DNA of 8,865 nucleotides from Planctomycetia bacterium. GTDB lineage: Bacteria > Planctomycetota > UBA11346. Under the pieces are notes generated by a model. That model had not been told where the DNA came from and did no database searches. It worked only from the letters and a program-made list of their open reading frames with translations. The position numbers were made by a program, and so were the translations under genes. Of the stretch, positions 1-6,845 are shown piece after piece. Position 1 is the first letter of the stretch, and each line of letters opens with the position of its first letter. The DNA lies in contig SYDV01000401.1 of assembly GCA_005801395.1 (NCBI GenBank), forward strand, positions 1 to 8,865, in the 5' to 3' direction.

Positions 1-335
1 CCGGCTATTACGACGCCTATTACAAAAAAGCTCAACAAGTTCGACGCTTAGTTTGCCGCGACTACAAACAAGCCTTTACCAAATGCGACGTGATATTAGG
101 GCCAGTCAGCCCCACGACGGCATTTAAAGCGGGAGAAAAATTAAGCGATCCACTGCAAATGTATCTGTCCGATATCTTCACCATTGCGGCGAATCTATCC
201 GGCGTACCAGCAGTGTCGGTACCATTTGCAAAAGATGGAAAAAATCTGCCGATTGGCTTACAAGTCCAAGGACCACAATTTACCGATGATCGCGTCCTGC
301 GCGTCGCCCGGGCTTTGGAACAACTCGCTAAATAA
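1..335 (+). CDS. gatA: Asp-tRNA(Asn)/Glu-tRNA(Gln) amidotransferase subunit A, C-terminal part
   Basis: This is a partial gene cut by the window's left edge; complete codons start at base 3 and the TAA stop is at 333-335, giving 110 visible residues. GatA is the amidase subunit of the cytosolic GatCAB complex, which releases ammonia from glutamine to convert mischarged Glu-tRNA(Gln) or Asp-tRNA(Asn) to the correct aminoacyl-tRNA. The visible part has the C-terminal hallmarks of Gat[12 protein letters not shown] at the very start, then the [14 protein letters not shown] stretch, the [22 protein letters not shown] segment (in two overlapping pieces) and [10 protein letters not shown]. The amidase Ser-cisSer-Lys catalytic residues lie upstream, outside the window, so activity cannot be judged. 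The protein ends at ALEQLAK, without the longer tail many GatA proteins carry. A hairpin follows 13 bases after the stop. Other amidase-signature enzymes share the fold, but the YYDAYY and MYLSDI motifs favour GatA. Confidence 0.93.
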   Translation, partial: GYYDAYYKKAQQVRRLVCRDYKQAFTKCDVILGPVSPTTAFKAGEKLSDPLQMYLSDIFTIAANLSGVPAVSVPFAKDGKNLPIGLQVQGPQFTDDRVLRVARALEQLAK

Positions 336-348
336 ATTATTATCATAA

Positions 349-380
349 CCACGTAGCTACTATTTCAGGTAGTTACGTGG
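349..380 (+). terminator. hairpin downstream of gatA, probable terminator
   Basis: A 12-bp stem (CCACGTAGCTAC at 349-360 with GTAGTTACGTGG at 369-380, one G-U pair) encloses an 8-base loop, 13 bases after the gatA stop. No strong T-run follows on the plus strand (GGTTCATAATTTTG). It is therefore a probable rather than textbook intrinsic terminator, and may act as an mRNA 3'-end stabiliser. Confidence 0.6.
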
Positions 381-430
381 GGTTCATAATTTTGCGAAGA
401 TGACCGCGACAGCGCATTTGCGTTGTACCA

Positions 431-450
431 GTGATTCGCCTACGAATCAC
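431..450 (+). promoter_or_regulatory. perfect hairpin in the leader of the dehydrogenase gene
   Basis: GTGATTCG (431-438) and CGAATCAC (443-450) form a perfect 8-bp stem with a 4-base loop, CCTA. CCA (428-430) can also pair with TGG (454-456) across a 3-base bulge. It lies 29 bases before the proposed ATG at 480 and 16 bases before the SD-like AAAGG (467-471). It could be an operator, a leader hairpin or a second transcription stop after gatA. The sequence does not tell which. Confidence 0.35.
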
Positions 451-479
451 CATTGGACTTCTACCTAAAGGCTATCTCC

Positions 480-1454
480 ATGCGCATTGCCATCCTCGAT
501 AGTTACACCGCCGACCAAAATGAATTGTTATGGACAGATCTCCATACGCTTGGTGAAGTCCGACCATTTGCGCGCACATCTCAAGCACAAGTATTAGAGC
601 GAGCAGCTGGCTGCGAAACTATCCTAACGAATAAAGTCGTCATTGATGCCAATACCATCGCCGCATTAACTGCCCCCACGGCTGAACGACGTTTGCAATA
701 TATTGGCGTCATGGCCACTGGCACCAATATTGTTGATCTCGCTGCTGCTAAAGCACACAACGTCGTGGTAACCAATGTCCCTGGGTATTCTACAGAATCG
801 GTCGCGCAGTTGGTGTTCGCCTTACTTTTACAATTAACCCACGACGTTGGTGGACACAATCATGCTGCCAAGAATGGTGCCTGGGCTAGCAGTCCCGATT
901 TCTGCTTCTTCACCCAACGCCTAACTGAATTAGCAGGAAAAAATTTAGTCATCATCGGCATGGGCGCCATCGGTGGCGCCGTCGCGCGTATCGGTACCGC
1001 CTTTGGTATGAACATCATCGCAGCAGCGACACCCGGATCTTCAACTCCAGGTCGCATGGCGCTGACTGAAGCCATCGCCATGGCCGACGTCATTTCACTG
1101 CATTGTCCACTAACGCCAGCAACGAAACATTTCATCAATGATGCCTTTTTAACCAACATGAAACGAGGCGCGATCATTATCAACACCGGTCGGGGACCTT
1201 TATTAGATGACCTTGCGGTGGTTCGTGCACTCAGCGATGGACGCTTAGGTGGTTTGGCCATTGATGTACTTACCACCGAACCACCGGCAGCCGGTCATCC
1301 GTTACTCGATGGCACCACGCCCTGGGCTAAACGAGTCGTGGTTACTCCACATATTGCCTGGGGCACCGTCGAAGCGCGGCAACGATTAATTCGCTGTGTT
1401 GGCGCAAATTTAGCCGCATTTATAGCGGGGAAAACCGCAAATCGAGTAGCGTAA
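480..1454 (+). CDS. D-2-hydroxyacid dehydrogenase (glycerate/hydroxypyruvate dehydrogenase type)
   Basis: A cytosolic oxidoreductase predicted to interconvert a 2-keto acid and a D-2-hydroxy acid; hydroxypyruvate/D-glycerate is the best guess from overall resemblance to glycerate dehydrogenases (NVPGYSTESVAQ, SSPDFCFF, LAGKNLVIIGMGAIG). It has 324 residues, typical for the family. Residues 1-100 and the C-terminal tail form the substrate domain; the middle is the Rossmann domain with GMGAIG at 160-165. The catalytic trio is visible: Arg238 in NTGRG, Glu267 in TTEPP and His291 in TPHIAWG. The acidic residue normally at the end of the second Rossmann strand, which binds the NAD ribose, is missing: the segment reads NIIAAATPGSS, with Ala183 where Asp is usual. 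ATG 480 is chosen because AAAGG (467-471) lies 8 bases upstream and MRIAILDSY is a normal family N-terminus. An in-frame TTG at 453 would add nine residues without support. The exact substrate is uncertain. Confidence 0.9.
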   Translation: MRIAILDSYTADQNELLWTDLHTLGEVRPFARTSQAQVLERAAGCETILTNKVVIDANTIAALTAPTAERRLQYIGVMATGTNIVDLAAAKAHNVVVTNVPGYSTESVAQLVFALLLQLTHDVGGHNHAAKNGAWASSPDFCFFTQRLTELAGKNLVIIGMGAIGGAVARIGTAFGMNIIAAATPGSSTPGRMALTEAIAMADVISLHCPLTPATKHFINDAFLTNMKRGAIIINTGRGPLLDDLAVVRALSDGRLGGLAIDVLTTEPPAAGHPLLDGTTPWAKRVVVTPHIAWGTVEARQRLIRCVGANLAAFIAGKTANRVA

Positions 1455-1624
1455 ATTCCCCTCGTCGGCTTGGCTGTTTATCGAAACATTGGACTACTGT
1501 CGCCAAGGTAAAAGACTAACTGACTGACGCACTCGCAATTGTTTGTCAGCATCACGACAAGACTGCCGTAGATCATTCTACCTCTCACTATTGAGTTGGT
1601 CGTTTAGAAAACAGGAAGTCAGTT

Positions 1625-4135
1625 ATGAAAAATATCACGTTTACGTTATGGTCGATCACGATGTGCGCGGTTTTTATTTCTGGCTGCACGCTGGCAAATC
1701 AATCGTCTAGCACTCGTGCCGCGCAAGCCGTCGTTTCGGGAAATGAAAAAAACGATGACGCCCCGCTCGCTGCTGGACATTCGTCCCATGGTGAAGTGTT
1801 TAACGAAGGCCCTCGACAAGCTGCGTATTTTTTCCCAGGTAATGGCGCTGTCCATTGGCCGGTCACCACGAAAAATGCCGAAGCGCAGAAATTCTTTGAT
1901 CAAGGTTTAGGGCAATTACACGGGTTTTGGTATTTCGAAGCCGAACGGTCATTTCGCCAAGCTGCCACCATTGATCCTGACTGCGCGATGGCCTATTGGG
2001 GTATGGCGCAGGTAAATTTCAAAAATGAAAAACGAGCACGGGGATTTATTGCCGAAGCCATGAAACGGCGCTCGACAACTAAGCCCATTGAGCGCCTTCA
2101 TATCGAAGCCTGCTCCGCATATTATCTAGAAACTGACAAAACAAAAAATAAAGCGCGGCGTGCTGCCTACCTATCCGCGTTCACCAATATTCTTAAGAAA
2201 TATCCTGATGACATCGAAACCGCCGCGTTCGCGGTACGCTACCGTTGGGAGTTTCGTAGCGATGTGAAACTCAGTGACGATGACTATGCGGCTAACAATA
2301 CATTATTGGATAGTATTTTTGCTCGCAACGTTGCCCATCCGGCGCATCATTTCCGCATTCATTTGTGGGATGAGAAAGACGCAAAAAATGCACTGACCAG
2401 CGCCGCCGCATGTGGCCAAGCTGCCCCTGGGATCGCCCACATGTGGCACATGCCCGGACATATTTATACCAAATTAAATCGTTTCGATGATGCCGTTTGG
2501 CAACAAGAAGCTTCCGCTCGCGTCGATCATGCACATATGATGCGCGATGGTGTGCTACCCGATCAAATTCATAATTATGCTCACAACAACGAATGGTTAT
2601 GTCGCGATTTAATAATTATTGGACGCATGTCAGATGCCTTAGCGTTAGCTCACAATATGGCCACCCTGCCACGTCATCCTAAATATAATACCCTCAGTAA
2701 AGGCAGTGGGAAGTATGCTATCGAACGTCTTTATGACATTCATTACCAGTTCGAACTATGGGATGCCATGCTGGTGTGGACCGATCAATTAGTCATTGAT
2801 CCAGCCGTTGATGAACAAGGCAAGCTCGATCTTTTACGAGCACGCGGAGTCGCTTTCGCTCATTTACAAAAAACACCGCAACTAAACGATATCATTGCTG
2901 ATTTAGACAAACGAATACCCGATTTAGAAAAAAGACAAAAAGAAGCTGGGCGAATTGCCTTTGAACGCGTTGAGAAAAACGGTGCGGATATACCAGCGAA
3001 ATCGGATAAGGACGATAAAAATTCTACTGATTCCACGAACGACAAAGAAGAGGATAAAAAAGAGTCGGCTAAGGAAGATGAAGAAAAAGACGATAAAAAG
3101 ACGGACGGCAAGAAAAAAGACGCGCCCGCTGTCAAGAAAAGTCCGGCAGAATTAGCCCAAGATAAAGCCACGAAAGAATTTGATAAACGGGTTAAAACGG
3201 CAAAAACAGCGATAGCCGAATTACGCGCCTTGCACAGTCTTGCTGCTGGACCATCGCCAGAAGTAAAAAAATTATTGGCAGCGTGTGAAAAAGATGTGCC
3301 GCCATTGCGACTTGCTCGTTATCACCTGTTGGCAGGCGATCATGACCAAGCCATTGCTTTTGCACGCAAAGCTGTCGCCGAAAAAAATGGAGAGCACAGC
3401 GTACTGCCACTTGCTCTGCTAACGCATGTCCTGTTCGTGTCAGATAAAAAAGACGAAGCACGTACCACCTTTGCTAAATTACGAGATCTGAGCGACCAAG
3501 CCGAAATTAGCGCGCCTCCTTTAGCTCGACTCGCACTAATTGCTAAAGCCAACGACGCACCAGCCGATTGGCGAACTCCCACAAAAGCGAAGACCGACGT
3601 CGGTGTGCGACCAGCACTCGACACCCTTGGGCCATTTCGTTGGCAGCCAACGCCCGCATTACCGTGGTCATTGCCGGATGCTGACGGCAAACAACATCAG
3701 CTGAGTGATTTCCGCGGAAAACCCGTGGTCGTCATCTTTTATTTAGGCTACGGCTGCGTTCATTGCACCGAACAATTAGCCGCTTTCTGGCCCATGGCTG
3801 AAGCCTACAAAGAAGCTGGCATTGAATTAATCGGCATATCTACCGACAACATCACCGACCTCAAACTGGCGCTAGCGCCAGCAAAAGCGGCGACCAAGGC
3901 GGGGACAAAAATAACGGATCATTTTCCATTCCCGCTCGTCGCCGATCCTGACAAGTCTATTTTTAAAACCTACCGCGCCTTCGACGATTTCGAAAATATT
4001 CCACTCCACGGCACCTTCCTAATCGACGCCGAAGGCCAAGTGCGCTGGCGGGATATTAGCTTTGAACCATTTATGGATGCGTCGTTTTTATTAAAAGAAG
4101 CAAAACGATTACTGGCGATACCGACCGTGTTGTGA
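1625..4135 (+). CDS. TPR-type lipoprotein with C-terminal redoxin (AhpC/TSA-thioredoxin fold) domain
   Basis: A large predicted lipoprotein (836 residues). The N-terminus has a hydrophobic signal and lipobox ISGC, with Cys21 as the lipidated residue. The region around 85-135 reads like TPR helices (FFDQGLGQLHGFWYFEAE, then IDPDCAMAYWGMAQ). Histidine-rich motifs follow at 238-246 (HPAHHFRIH), 272-279 (HMWHMPGH) and 316-320 (HNYAH), as in a TPR family with an HMPxHIY motif. Residues about 457-505 are a Lys/Asp/Glu-rich, probably disordered linker. More helical repeats follow (about 515-650). Residues about 675-830 form a redoxin domain: LPDADGKQHQLSDFRGKPVV, then GYGCVHC with Cys711/Cys714, ELIGISTDN, and HGTFLIDAEGQVRW. 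The likely site is the periplasmic face of a membrane, with a thiol-disulfide or peroxide-linked role; the partner is unknown. AGGAA (1613-1617) precedes the ATG by 7 bases. The gene stands alone, 170 bp after the dehydrogenase, and ends in a long hairpin. Confidence 0.9.
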   Translation: MKNITFTLWSITMCAVFISGCTLANQSSSTRAAQAVVSGNEKNDDAPLAAGHSSHGEVFNEGPRQAAYFFPGNGAVHWPVTTKNAEAQKFFDQGLGQLHGFWYFEAERSFRQAATIDPDCAMAYWGMAQVNFKNEKRARGFIAEAMKRRSTTKPIERLHIEACSAYYLETDKTKNKARRAAYLSAFTNILKKYPDDIETAAFAVRYRWEFRSDVKLSDDDYAANNTLLDSIFARNVAHPAHHFRIHLWDEKDAKNALTSAAACGQAAPGIAHMWHMPGHIYTKLNRFDDAVWQQEASARVDHAHMMRDGVLPDQIHNYAHNNEWLCRDLIIIGRMSDALALAHNMATLPRHPKYNTLSKGSGKYAIERLYDIHYQFELWDAMLVWTDQLVIDPAVDEQGKLDLLRARGVAFAHLQKTPQLNDIIADLDKRIPDLEKRQKEAGRIAFERVEKNGADIPAKSDKDDKNSTDSTNDKEEDKKESAKEDEEKDDKKTDGKKKDAPAVKKSPAELAQDKATKEFDKRVKTAKTAIAELRALHSLAAGPSPEVKKLLAACEKDVPPLRLARYHLLAGDHDQAIAFARKAVAEKNGEHSVLPLALLTHVLFVSDKKDEARTTFAKLRDLSDQAEISAPPLARLALIAKANDAPADWRTPTKAKTDVGVRPALDTLGPFRWQPTPALPWSLPDADGKQHQLSDFRGKPVVVIFYLGYGCVHCTEQLAAFWPMAEAYKEAGIELIGISTDNITDLKLALAPAKAATKAGTKITDHFPFPLVADPDKSIFKTYRAFDDFENIPLHGTFLIDAEGQVRWRDISFEPFMDASFLLKEAKRLLAIPTVL

Positions 4136-4194
4136 CGCGATGGCGTGACATCTTCCTACTGTGGGAAGTTGTCGCTTTCGTGCCATCGTGTCAC
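4132..4194 (+). terminator. long hairpin overlapping the lipoprotein stop codon
   Basis: Bases 4132-4144 (GTGACGCGATGGC) pair with 4182-4194 (GCCATCGTGTCAC), 13 pairs with one G-U. Bases 4145-4156 continue the stem with 4164-4175 (one mismatch, one G-U), leaving a 6-base bulge at 4176-4181 and a 7-base loop. That makes about 24 pairs. It includes the TGA stop (4133-4135). No T-run follows (GGGGAATGGGG), so it is a Rho-independent terminator only in a loose sense; mRNA 3'-end protection is equally possible. Confidence 0.6.
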
Positions 4195-4324
4195 GGGGAA
4201 TGGGGCGCCCAGTCCAGCCAAAATGAACCGTTGTTTCCGACCCGACTGAGCTGAGTTGGCCAGCGATTCATTTCACGCTCAAGTTCGAATCCCGTCGACC
4301 GATACTGGCAGTGGAGCACTTCAT

Positions 4325-5296
4325 ATGCAGGTCATCGGAAGTGATCTCAAAATGGCTCTCTCTCACCGTTTTGAGGTGCCGAGTGAACGTCGTAATCACC
4401 TAGCCTCTCCCGCTGAGTTGACGGAAAAAAACGCCCAATCCATCCCGCTATTCGACCTGTCGCAGGCGATGAGTCGCTTGCGTAATTCCTCACAATCGTC
4501 CTTACCAAACGTGAAAGCGAACGACTACCAAACAGGACGCTTAGCCAATCATGCAAATCAATTATTGGCGAAAATCGGACTCGCGGGAAAAACTCCTGAC
4601 GAAGCTCATTTATCCGACAAACAGGCGGCGACGGTTCGTATTTTAGAGCACGTCTTTGGCATGCCAGGAATTAAATCCTACGGTTTACGATTAGATGCGA
4701 AACCGACTGTCGCTGCGCCGTCATTATTAGCGAAACCATTATCCTTGTGGGATTCTTTATCATCGACTCAGCCTCGTTCATATGATTACCAAGAATCCTA
4801 TCGCGAATCCCGCTCCACCACCATTACCATGAATGGCATCGTCACGACGGACGATAACCGCGCATTCGCTTTTACTATTGATTATAAAATGGATCCGAAT
4901 TTTCAGCGTCAGGCGAAAATTAATAATCACATAGGCGATCTCTCCTTCCGACCATCAAACAGCATCGATACTGATAAAGCTTTATTTGATTCCGTCAGTA
5001 ACGCTCCCCTCAATAGCAAAAATACGCTTGATCTTCTTGCTCATGACGATGATGGAAATGGTGTACTCAATAATAAAGACACCATTTGGAATACGCTACG
5101 CTCTTGGACCGGCGGTATTCGCAGTCCGATATTGTTGTCGATGTGGAACATTGACTCAATCAGCATAACGCGCATTAAGGCACCGACAGTGAATGAAAAT
5201 AATCATCCACACAGTGGAATAAACGTCCTCGATAACCACTACATGACGGCGGCTGACCATAATAATTCAGCCCGGTCTGTTGATATAACCATCTAG
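4325..5296 (+). CDS. Uncharacterised protein with an EF-hand-like calcium-binding loop
   Basis: No firm function. With ATG 4325 the protein has 323 residues, without signal peptide or membrane segment. It begins MQVIGSDLKMALSHRFEV. The middle has TTITMNGIVTTDDNRAFAFT followed by IDYKMDPNF (about 165-193), a β-rich segment. Residues 241-252 read DDDGNGVLNNKD and fit an EF-hand/dockerin-like loop: Asp241, Asp243, Asn245, Gly246, Asn249, Asp252. The tail ends NNSARSVDITI. From memory, the same order (start with SSD..SSH, EGVVRTADG-like strand, DxDxNGxxDxxD followed by L.xW, tail with a xxDL end) occurs in a proteobacterial family of unknown function, some members annotated as VCBS- or EF-hand-containing. 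Here the region between the β segment and EF-hand seems short. The start is chosen because GGAG (4313-4316) lies 8 bases before 4325 and the resulting N-terminus matches that family; TTG at 4256 would add 23 residues. Confidence 0.8.
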   Translation: MQVIGSDLKMALSHRFEVPSERRNHLASPAELTEKNAQSIPLFDLSQAMSRLRNSSQSSLPNVKANDYQTGRLANHANQLLAKIGLAGKTPDEAHLSDKQAATVRILEHVFGMPGIKSYGLRLDAKPTVAAPSLLAKPLSLWDSLSSTQPRSYDYQESYRESRSTTITMNGIVTTDDNRAFAFTIDYKMDPNFQRQAKINNHIGDLSFRPSNSIDTDKALFDSVSNAPLNSKNTLDLLAHDDDGNGVLNNKDTIWNTLRSWTGGIRSPILLSMWNIDSISITRIKAPTVNENNHPHSGINVLDNHYMTAADHNNSARSVDITI

Positions 5297-5338
5297 AACG
5301 CCTTCGCTCAATTGCGACTAGTCAATATTACAAACCCG

Positions 5339-5369
5339 TTACACAAACCCATTCTCGCGCACTTATAAA
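5339..5369 (+). promoter_or_regulatory. possible sigma70-type promoter of the VWA gene
   Basis: TTACAC (5339-5344) and TATAAA (5364-5369) resemble -35 and -10 boxes, but the 19-bp spacing is longer than ideal. Transcription would start near 5376, leaving a short leader holding the strong SD AGGAGG (5381-5386). This arrangement would exclude the upstream in-frame ATG at 5369 as a start. It is a weak call, based on box similarity only. Confidence 0.3.
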
Positions 5370-5392
5370 TGGCTCACCTTAGGAGGTCTGCC

Positions 5393-6619
5393 ATGCGTTT
5401 CCCTTGCACTTATTCCGCCCTTATGCTTGCCATCGCTAGCATCATTCCCGCTGCGACGATGGAGGCTTACCTTACGCCAACTGGCGCTTCGCATGCCCGT
5501 GTCGTGCAAACGCCGCCACGCATGTTGGTTGCACCAGCGCCAATAATCGCTGCTCCGCCAGCGCATGACGTGGTTGATATCGCACCGCTCATTCAAATCG
5601 CGGTGCTGCTCGACACCAGCAACAGTATGGACGGTCTTATTAACCAAGCCCGCAGTCAATTATGGGCGATTGTAAATAGCCTCAGTCGAACCGCACGCGC
5701 CAGTCGTCAGCCAGTTTTGCAAGTCGCCTTATACGAATATGGAAAAAATAGTATTGCAGCTGAAGAAAAACACCTGCGCCAGGTTTTACCATTTACCACG
5801 GATCTCGACAGCGTGTCACAACAATTATTCGCACTCACCACCAACGGTGGCAACGAATATTGTGGCGAAGTTATTCGTGCTGCCGCCCGCGGCCTGAATT
5901 GGAGCGTGAATCGCAACGATCTCAAAGTCATGATTATCGCTGGGAATGAAGCATTCACGCAAGGAGTCGCCGATTACCGCGCGGCCTGCGTCGAGGCTGT
6001 CGCCTCGCGCGATATCGTCATTAATACGATTTTTTGTGGCAATAGTCAGGAAGGTGCAAATAGCGGTTGGCTTGACGGCGCAAAAATTGGCAACGGTGCC
6101 TTTGCCGCGATTGATCAAAGTCGCACCGTGGTAGTTCCGCCTGCACCACAAGATGCGGAACTCGCTCGTTTAGGTACCGCAATCAATGAAACCTACGTGC
6201 CCTATGGCCAAGCTGGCAACGAAGGTGCGCAACAACAAAAAGCACAAGACATTAATTCACTCGGTATTTCGACCAGCAATCTTGCCAGTCGCGCCTGCAC
6301 CAAAGGCAGCGTTGTGTATTGCAATAGCCGTTGGGATTTGGTCGACGCGGTTGAAAATAAAACCGTCGTATTAGCCAATATTCCACTCACCGATCTACCG
6401 GAAGAAATGCGCTCACTGACACCGGAACAACGTGCCGCTTACCTCGCCGGGAAATTAGCTGAACGTAAAACCATCCAAACACGCATCGGCCAATTAGCCA
6501 TCGAACGCGAACAATTTTTAGCCGCTCAAATGAAACAAGCCGGAGCCCCCGCGCTCGATGAAGCGATCATTGCCGCGATTCGCGTACAAGCAGCAAAACT
6601 TGGTTTTACTGTTCAGTAA
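5393..6619 (+). CDS. Exported von Willebrand factor type A (VWA) domain protein
   Basis: Predicted secreted or periplasmic protein of 408 residues. The N-terminus (MRFPCTYSALMLAIASIIPA) is a signal peptide, with cleavage probably near residues 20-25. A Pro/Ala-rich spacer (about 38-58) leads into a VWA domain (about 65-245). The first MIDAS motif is DTSNSMDG, with Asp74, Ser76 and Ser78; a Thr-rich LTTNGGNEYCGE (148-159) fits the second metal site. At the end of the next strand MIIAGNEAF appears where many VWA domains have an Asp-Gly pair. The C-terminal part (about 295-408) has YCNSRWDLVDAV, LPEEMRSLTPEQRAAY and a charged helix, ending without an anchor. Cys157, 199, 215, 302 and 310 could form disulfides. 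VWA domains usually bind protein partners through a metal ion; the partner is unknown. The SD AGGAGG lies 6 bases before ATG 5393, whereas ATG 5369 has no SD and would spoil the signal peptide. Confidence 0.88.
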   Translation: MRFPCTYSALMLAIASIIPAATMEAYLTPTGASHARVVQTPPRMLVAPAPIIAAPPAHDVVDIAPLIQIAVLLDTSNSMDGLINQARSQLWAIVNSLSRTARASRQPVLQVALYEYGKNSIAAEEKHLRQVLPFTTDLDSVSQQLFALTTNGGNEYCGEVIRAAARGLNWSVNRNDLKVMIIAGNEAFTQGVADYRAACVEAVASRDIVINTIFCGNSQEGANSGWLDGAKIGNGAFAAIDQSRTVVVPPAPQDAELARLGTAINETYVPYGQAGNEGAQQQKAQDINSLGISTSNLASRACTKGSVVYCNSRWDLVDAVENKTVVLANIPLTDLPEEMRSLTPEQRAAYLAGKLAERKTIQTRIGQLAIEREQFLAAQMKQAGAPALDEAIIAAIRVQAAKLGFTVQ

Positions 6620-6651
6620 GTCCTGGTTCACGGTTTTAGTTATAAGAATAA

Positions 6652-6687
6652 ACCCACCACCAAGTAATTCCGTACTTAGTGGTGGGT
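6652..6687 (+). terminator. probable bidirectional terminator between convergent genes
   Basis: ACCCACCAC (6652-6660) pairs with GTGGTGGGT (6679-6687), and after one C-A mismatch AAGTA (6662-6666) pairs with TACTT (6673-6677). That is 14 pairs around a 6-base loop. GATTATTTATACTA follows on the plus strand, and TTATTCTTATA on the minus strand. It lies 32 bases after the VWA stop and between convergent genes, so it can stop transcription in both directions. Confidence 0.8.
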
Positions 6688-6790
6688 GATTATTTATACT
6701 ATTCCTCAGTGAATTTAATGAACACTCTACTTCGATGGCCATTGCAAACCAAGCAAAGGCTAAGATATCAGCAATAAATTGGCCGTGCAC

Positions 6791-6811
6791 GAAATCAGCG
6801 GTTCTGATTTC
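6791..6811 (-). terminator. hairpin 3' of the oxidoreductase gene
   Basis: GAAATCAG (6791-6798) and CTGATTTC (6804-6811) form a perfect 8-bp stem with a 5-base loop, 34 bases past the minus-strand stop of the oxidoreductase. The stem is AT-rich and no clear U-run follows, so termination here may be weak. The stronger hairpin at 6652-6687 would serve as back-up. Confidence 0.4.
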
Positions 6812-6845
6812 AAACGATTAAACAAAGCATCATAAGCTCAATTAA

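Noticed and set aside
453..479. TTG start giving nine extra residues on the dehydrogenase
   Set aside because: The extra residues do not resemble family N-termini, the TTG lies beside the hairpin, and ATG 480 has its own SD-like AAAGG at good spacing.
963..980. Inverted repeat GGCGCCA-4-TGGCGCC
   Set aside because: It encodes the Gly/Ala-rich GAIGGA nucleotide-binding loop, so codon content explains it.
860..1276. Antisense open frame of 138 codons inside the dehydrogenase
   Set aside because: Low-complexity Ala/Met/Pro-rich product with no motif, fully overlapping a well-supported gene.
1543..1560. Short inverted repeat TTGTC-8-GACAA before the lipoprotein, with a TTGTCA -35-like box
   Set aside because: Five pairs only, and no acceptable -10 box at 16-18 bp, so neither a promoter nor an operator can be supported.
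2860..3171. Antisense open frame rich in Ser/Phe/Leu inside the lipoprotein
   Set aside because: It is the reverse complement of the Lys/Asp/Glu linker codons; its composition is a by-product.
3866..3881. Perfect 16-bp palindrome CTGGCGCTAGCGCCAG
   Set aside because: It lies inside the redoxin coding region and is explained by Leu-Ala-Leu-Ala-Pro codons; one such palindrome in a window of this size is not improbable.
4256..4324. TTG start extending the EF-hand-like protein by 23 residues
   Set aside because: There is no convincing SD before it; ATG 4325 has GGAG 8 bases upstream and gives a family-like N-terminus.
5330..5350. Direct repeat ACAAACCC with 13-base period
   Set aside because: Only two 8-base copies in a short A/C-rich gap; not enough to claim an operator or iteron.
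5369..5392. Upstream ATG of the VWA gene
   Set aside because: It lacks an SD, contains the strong SD of the next ATG within its coding sequence, and would place charged residues before an otherwise normal signal peptide.
6518..6790. Minus-strand open frame across the VWA 3' end and the terminator
   Set aside because: It runs through the strong bidirectional hairpin and its product shows no recognisable motif.
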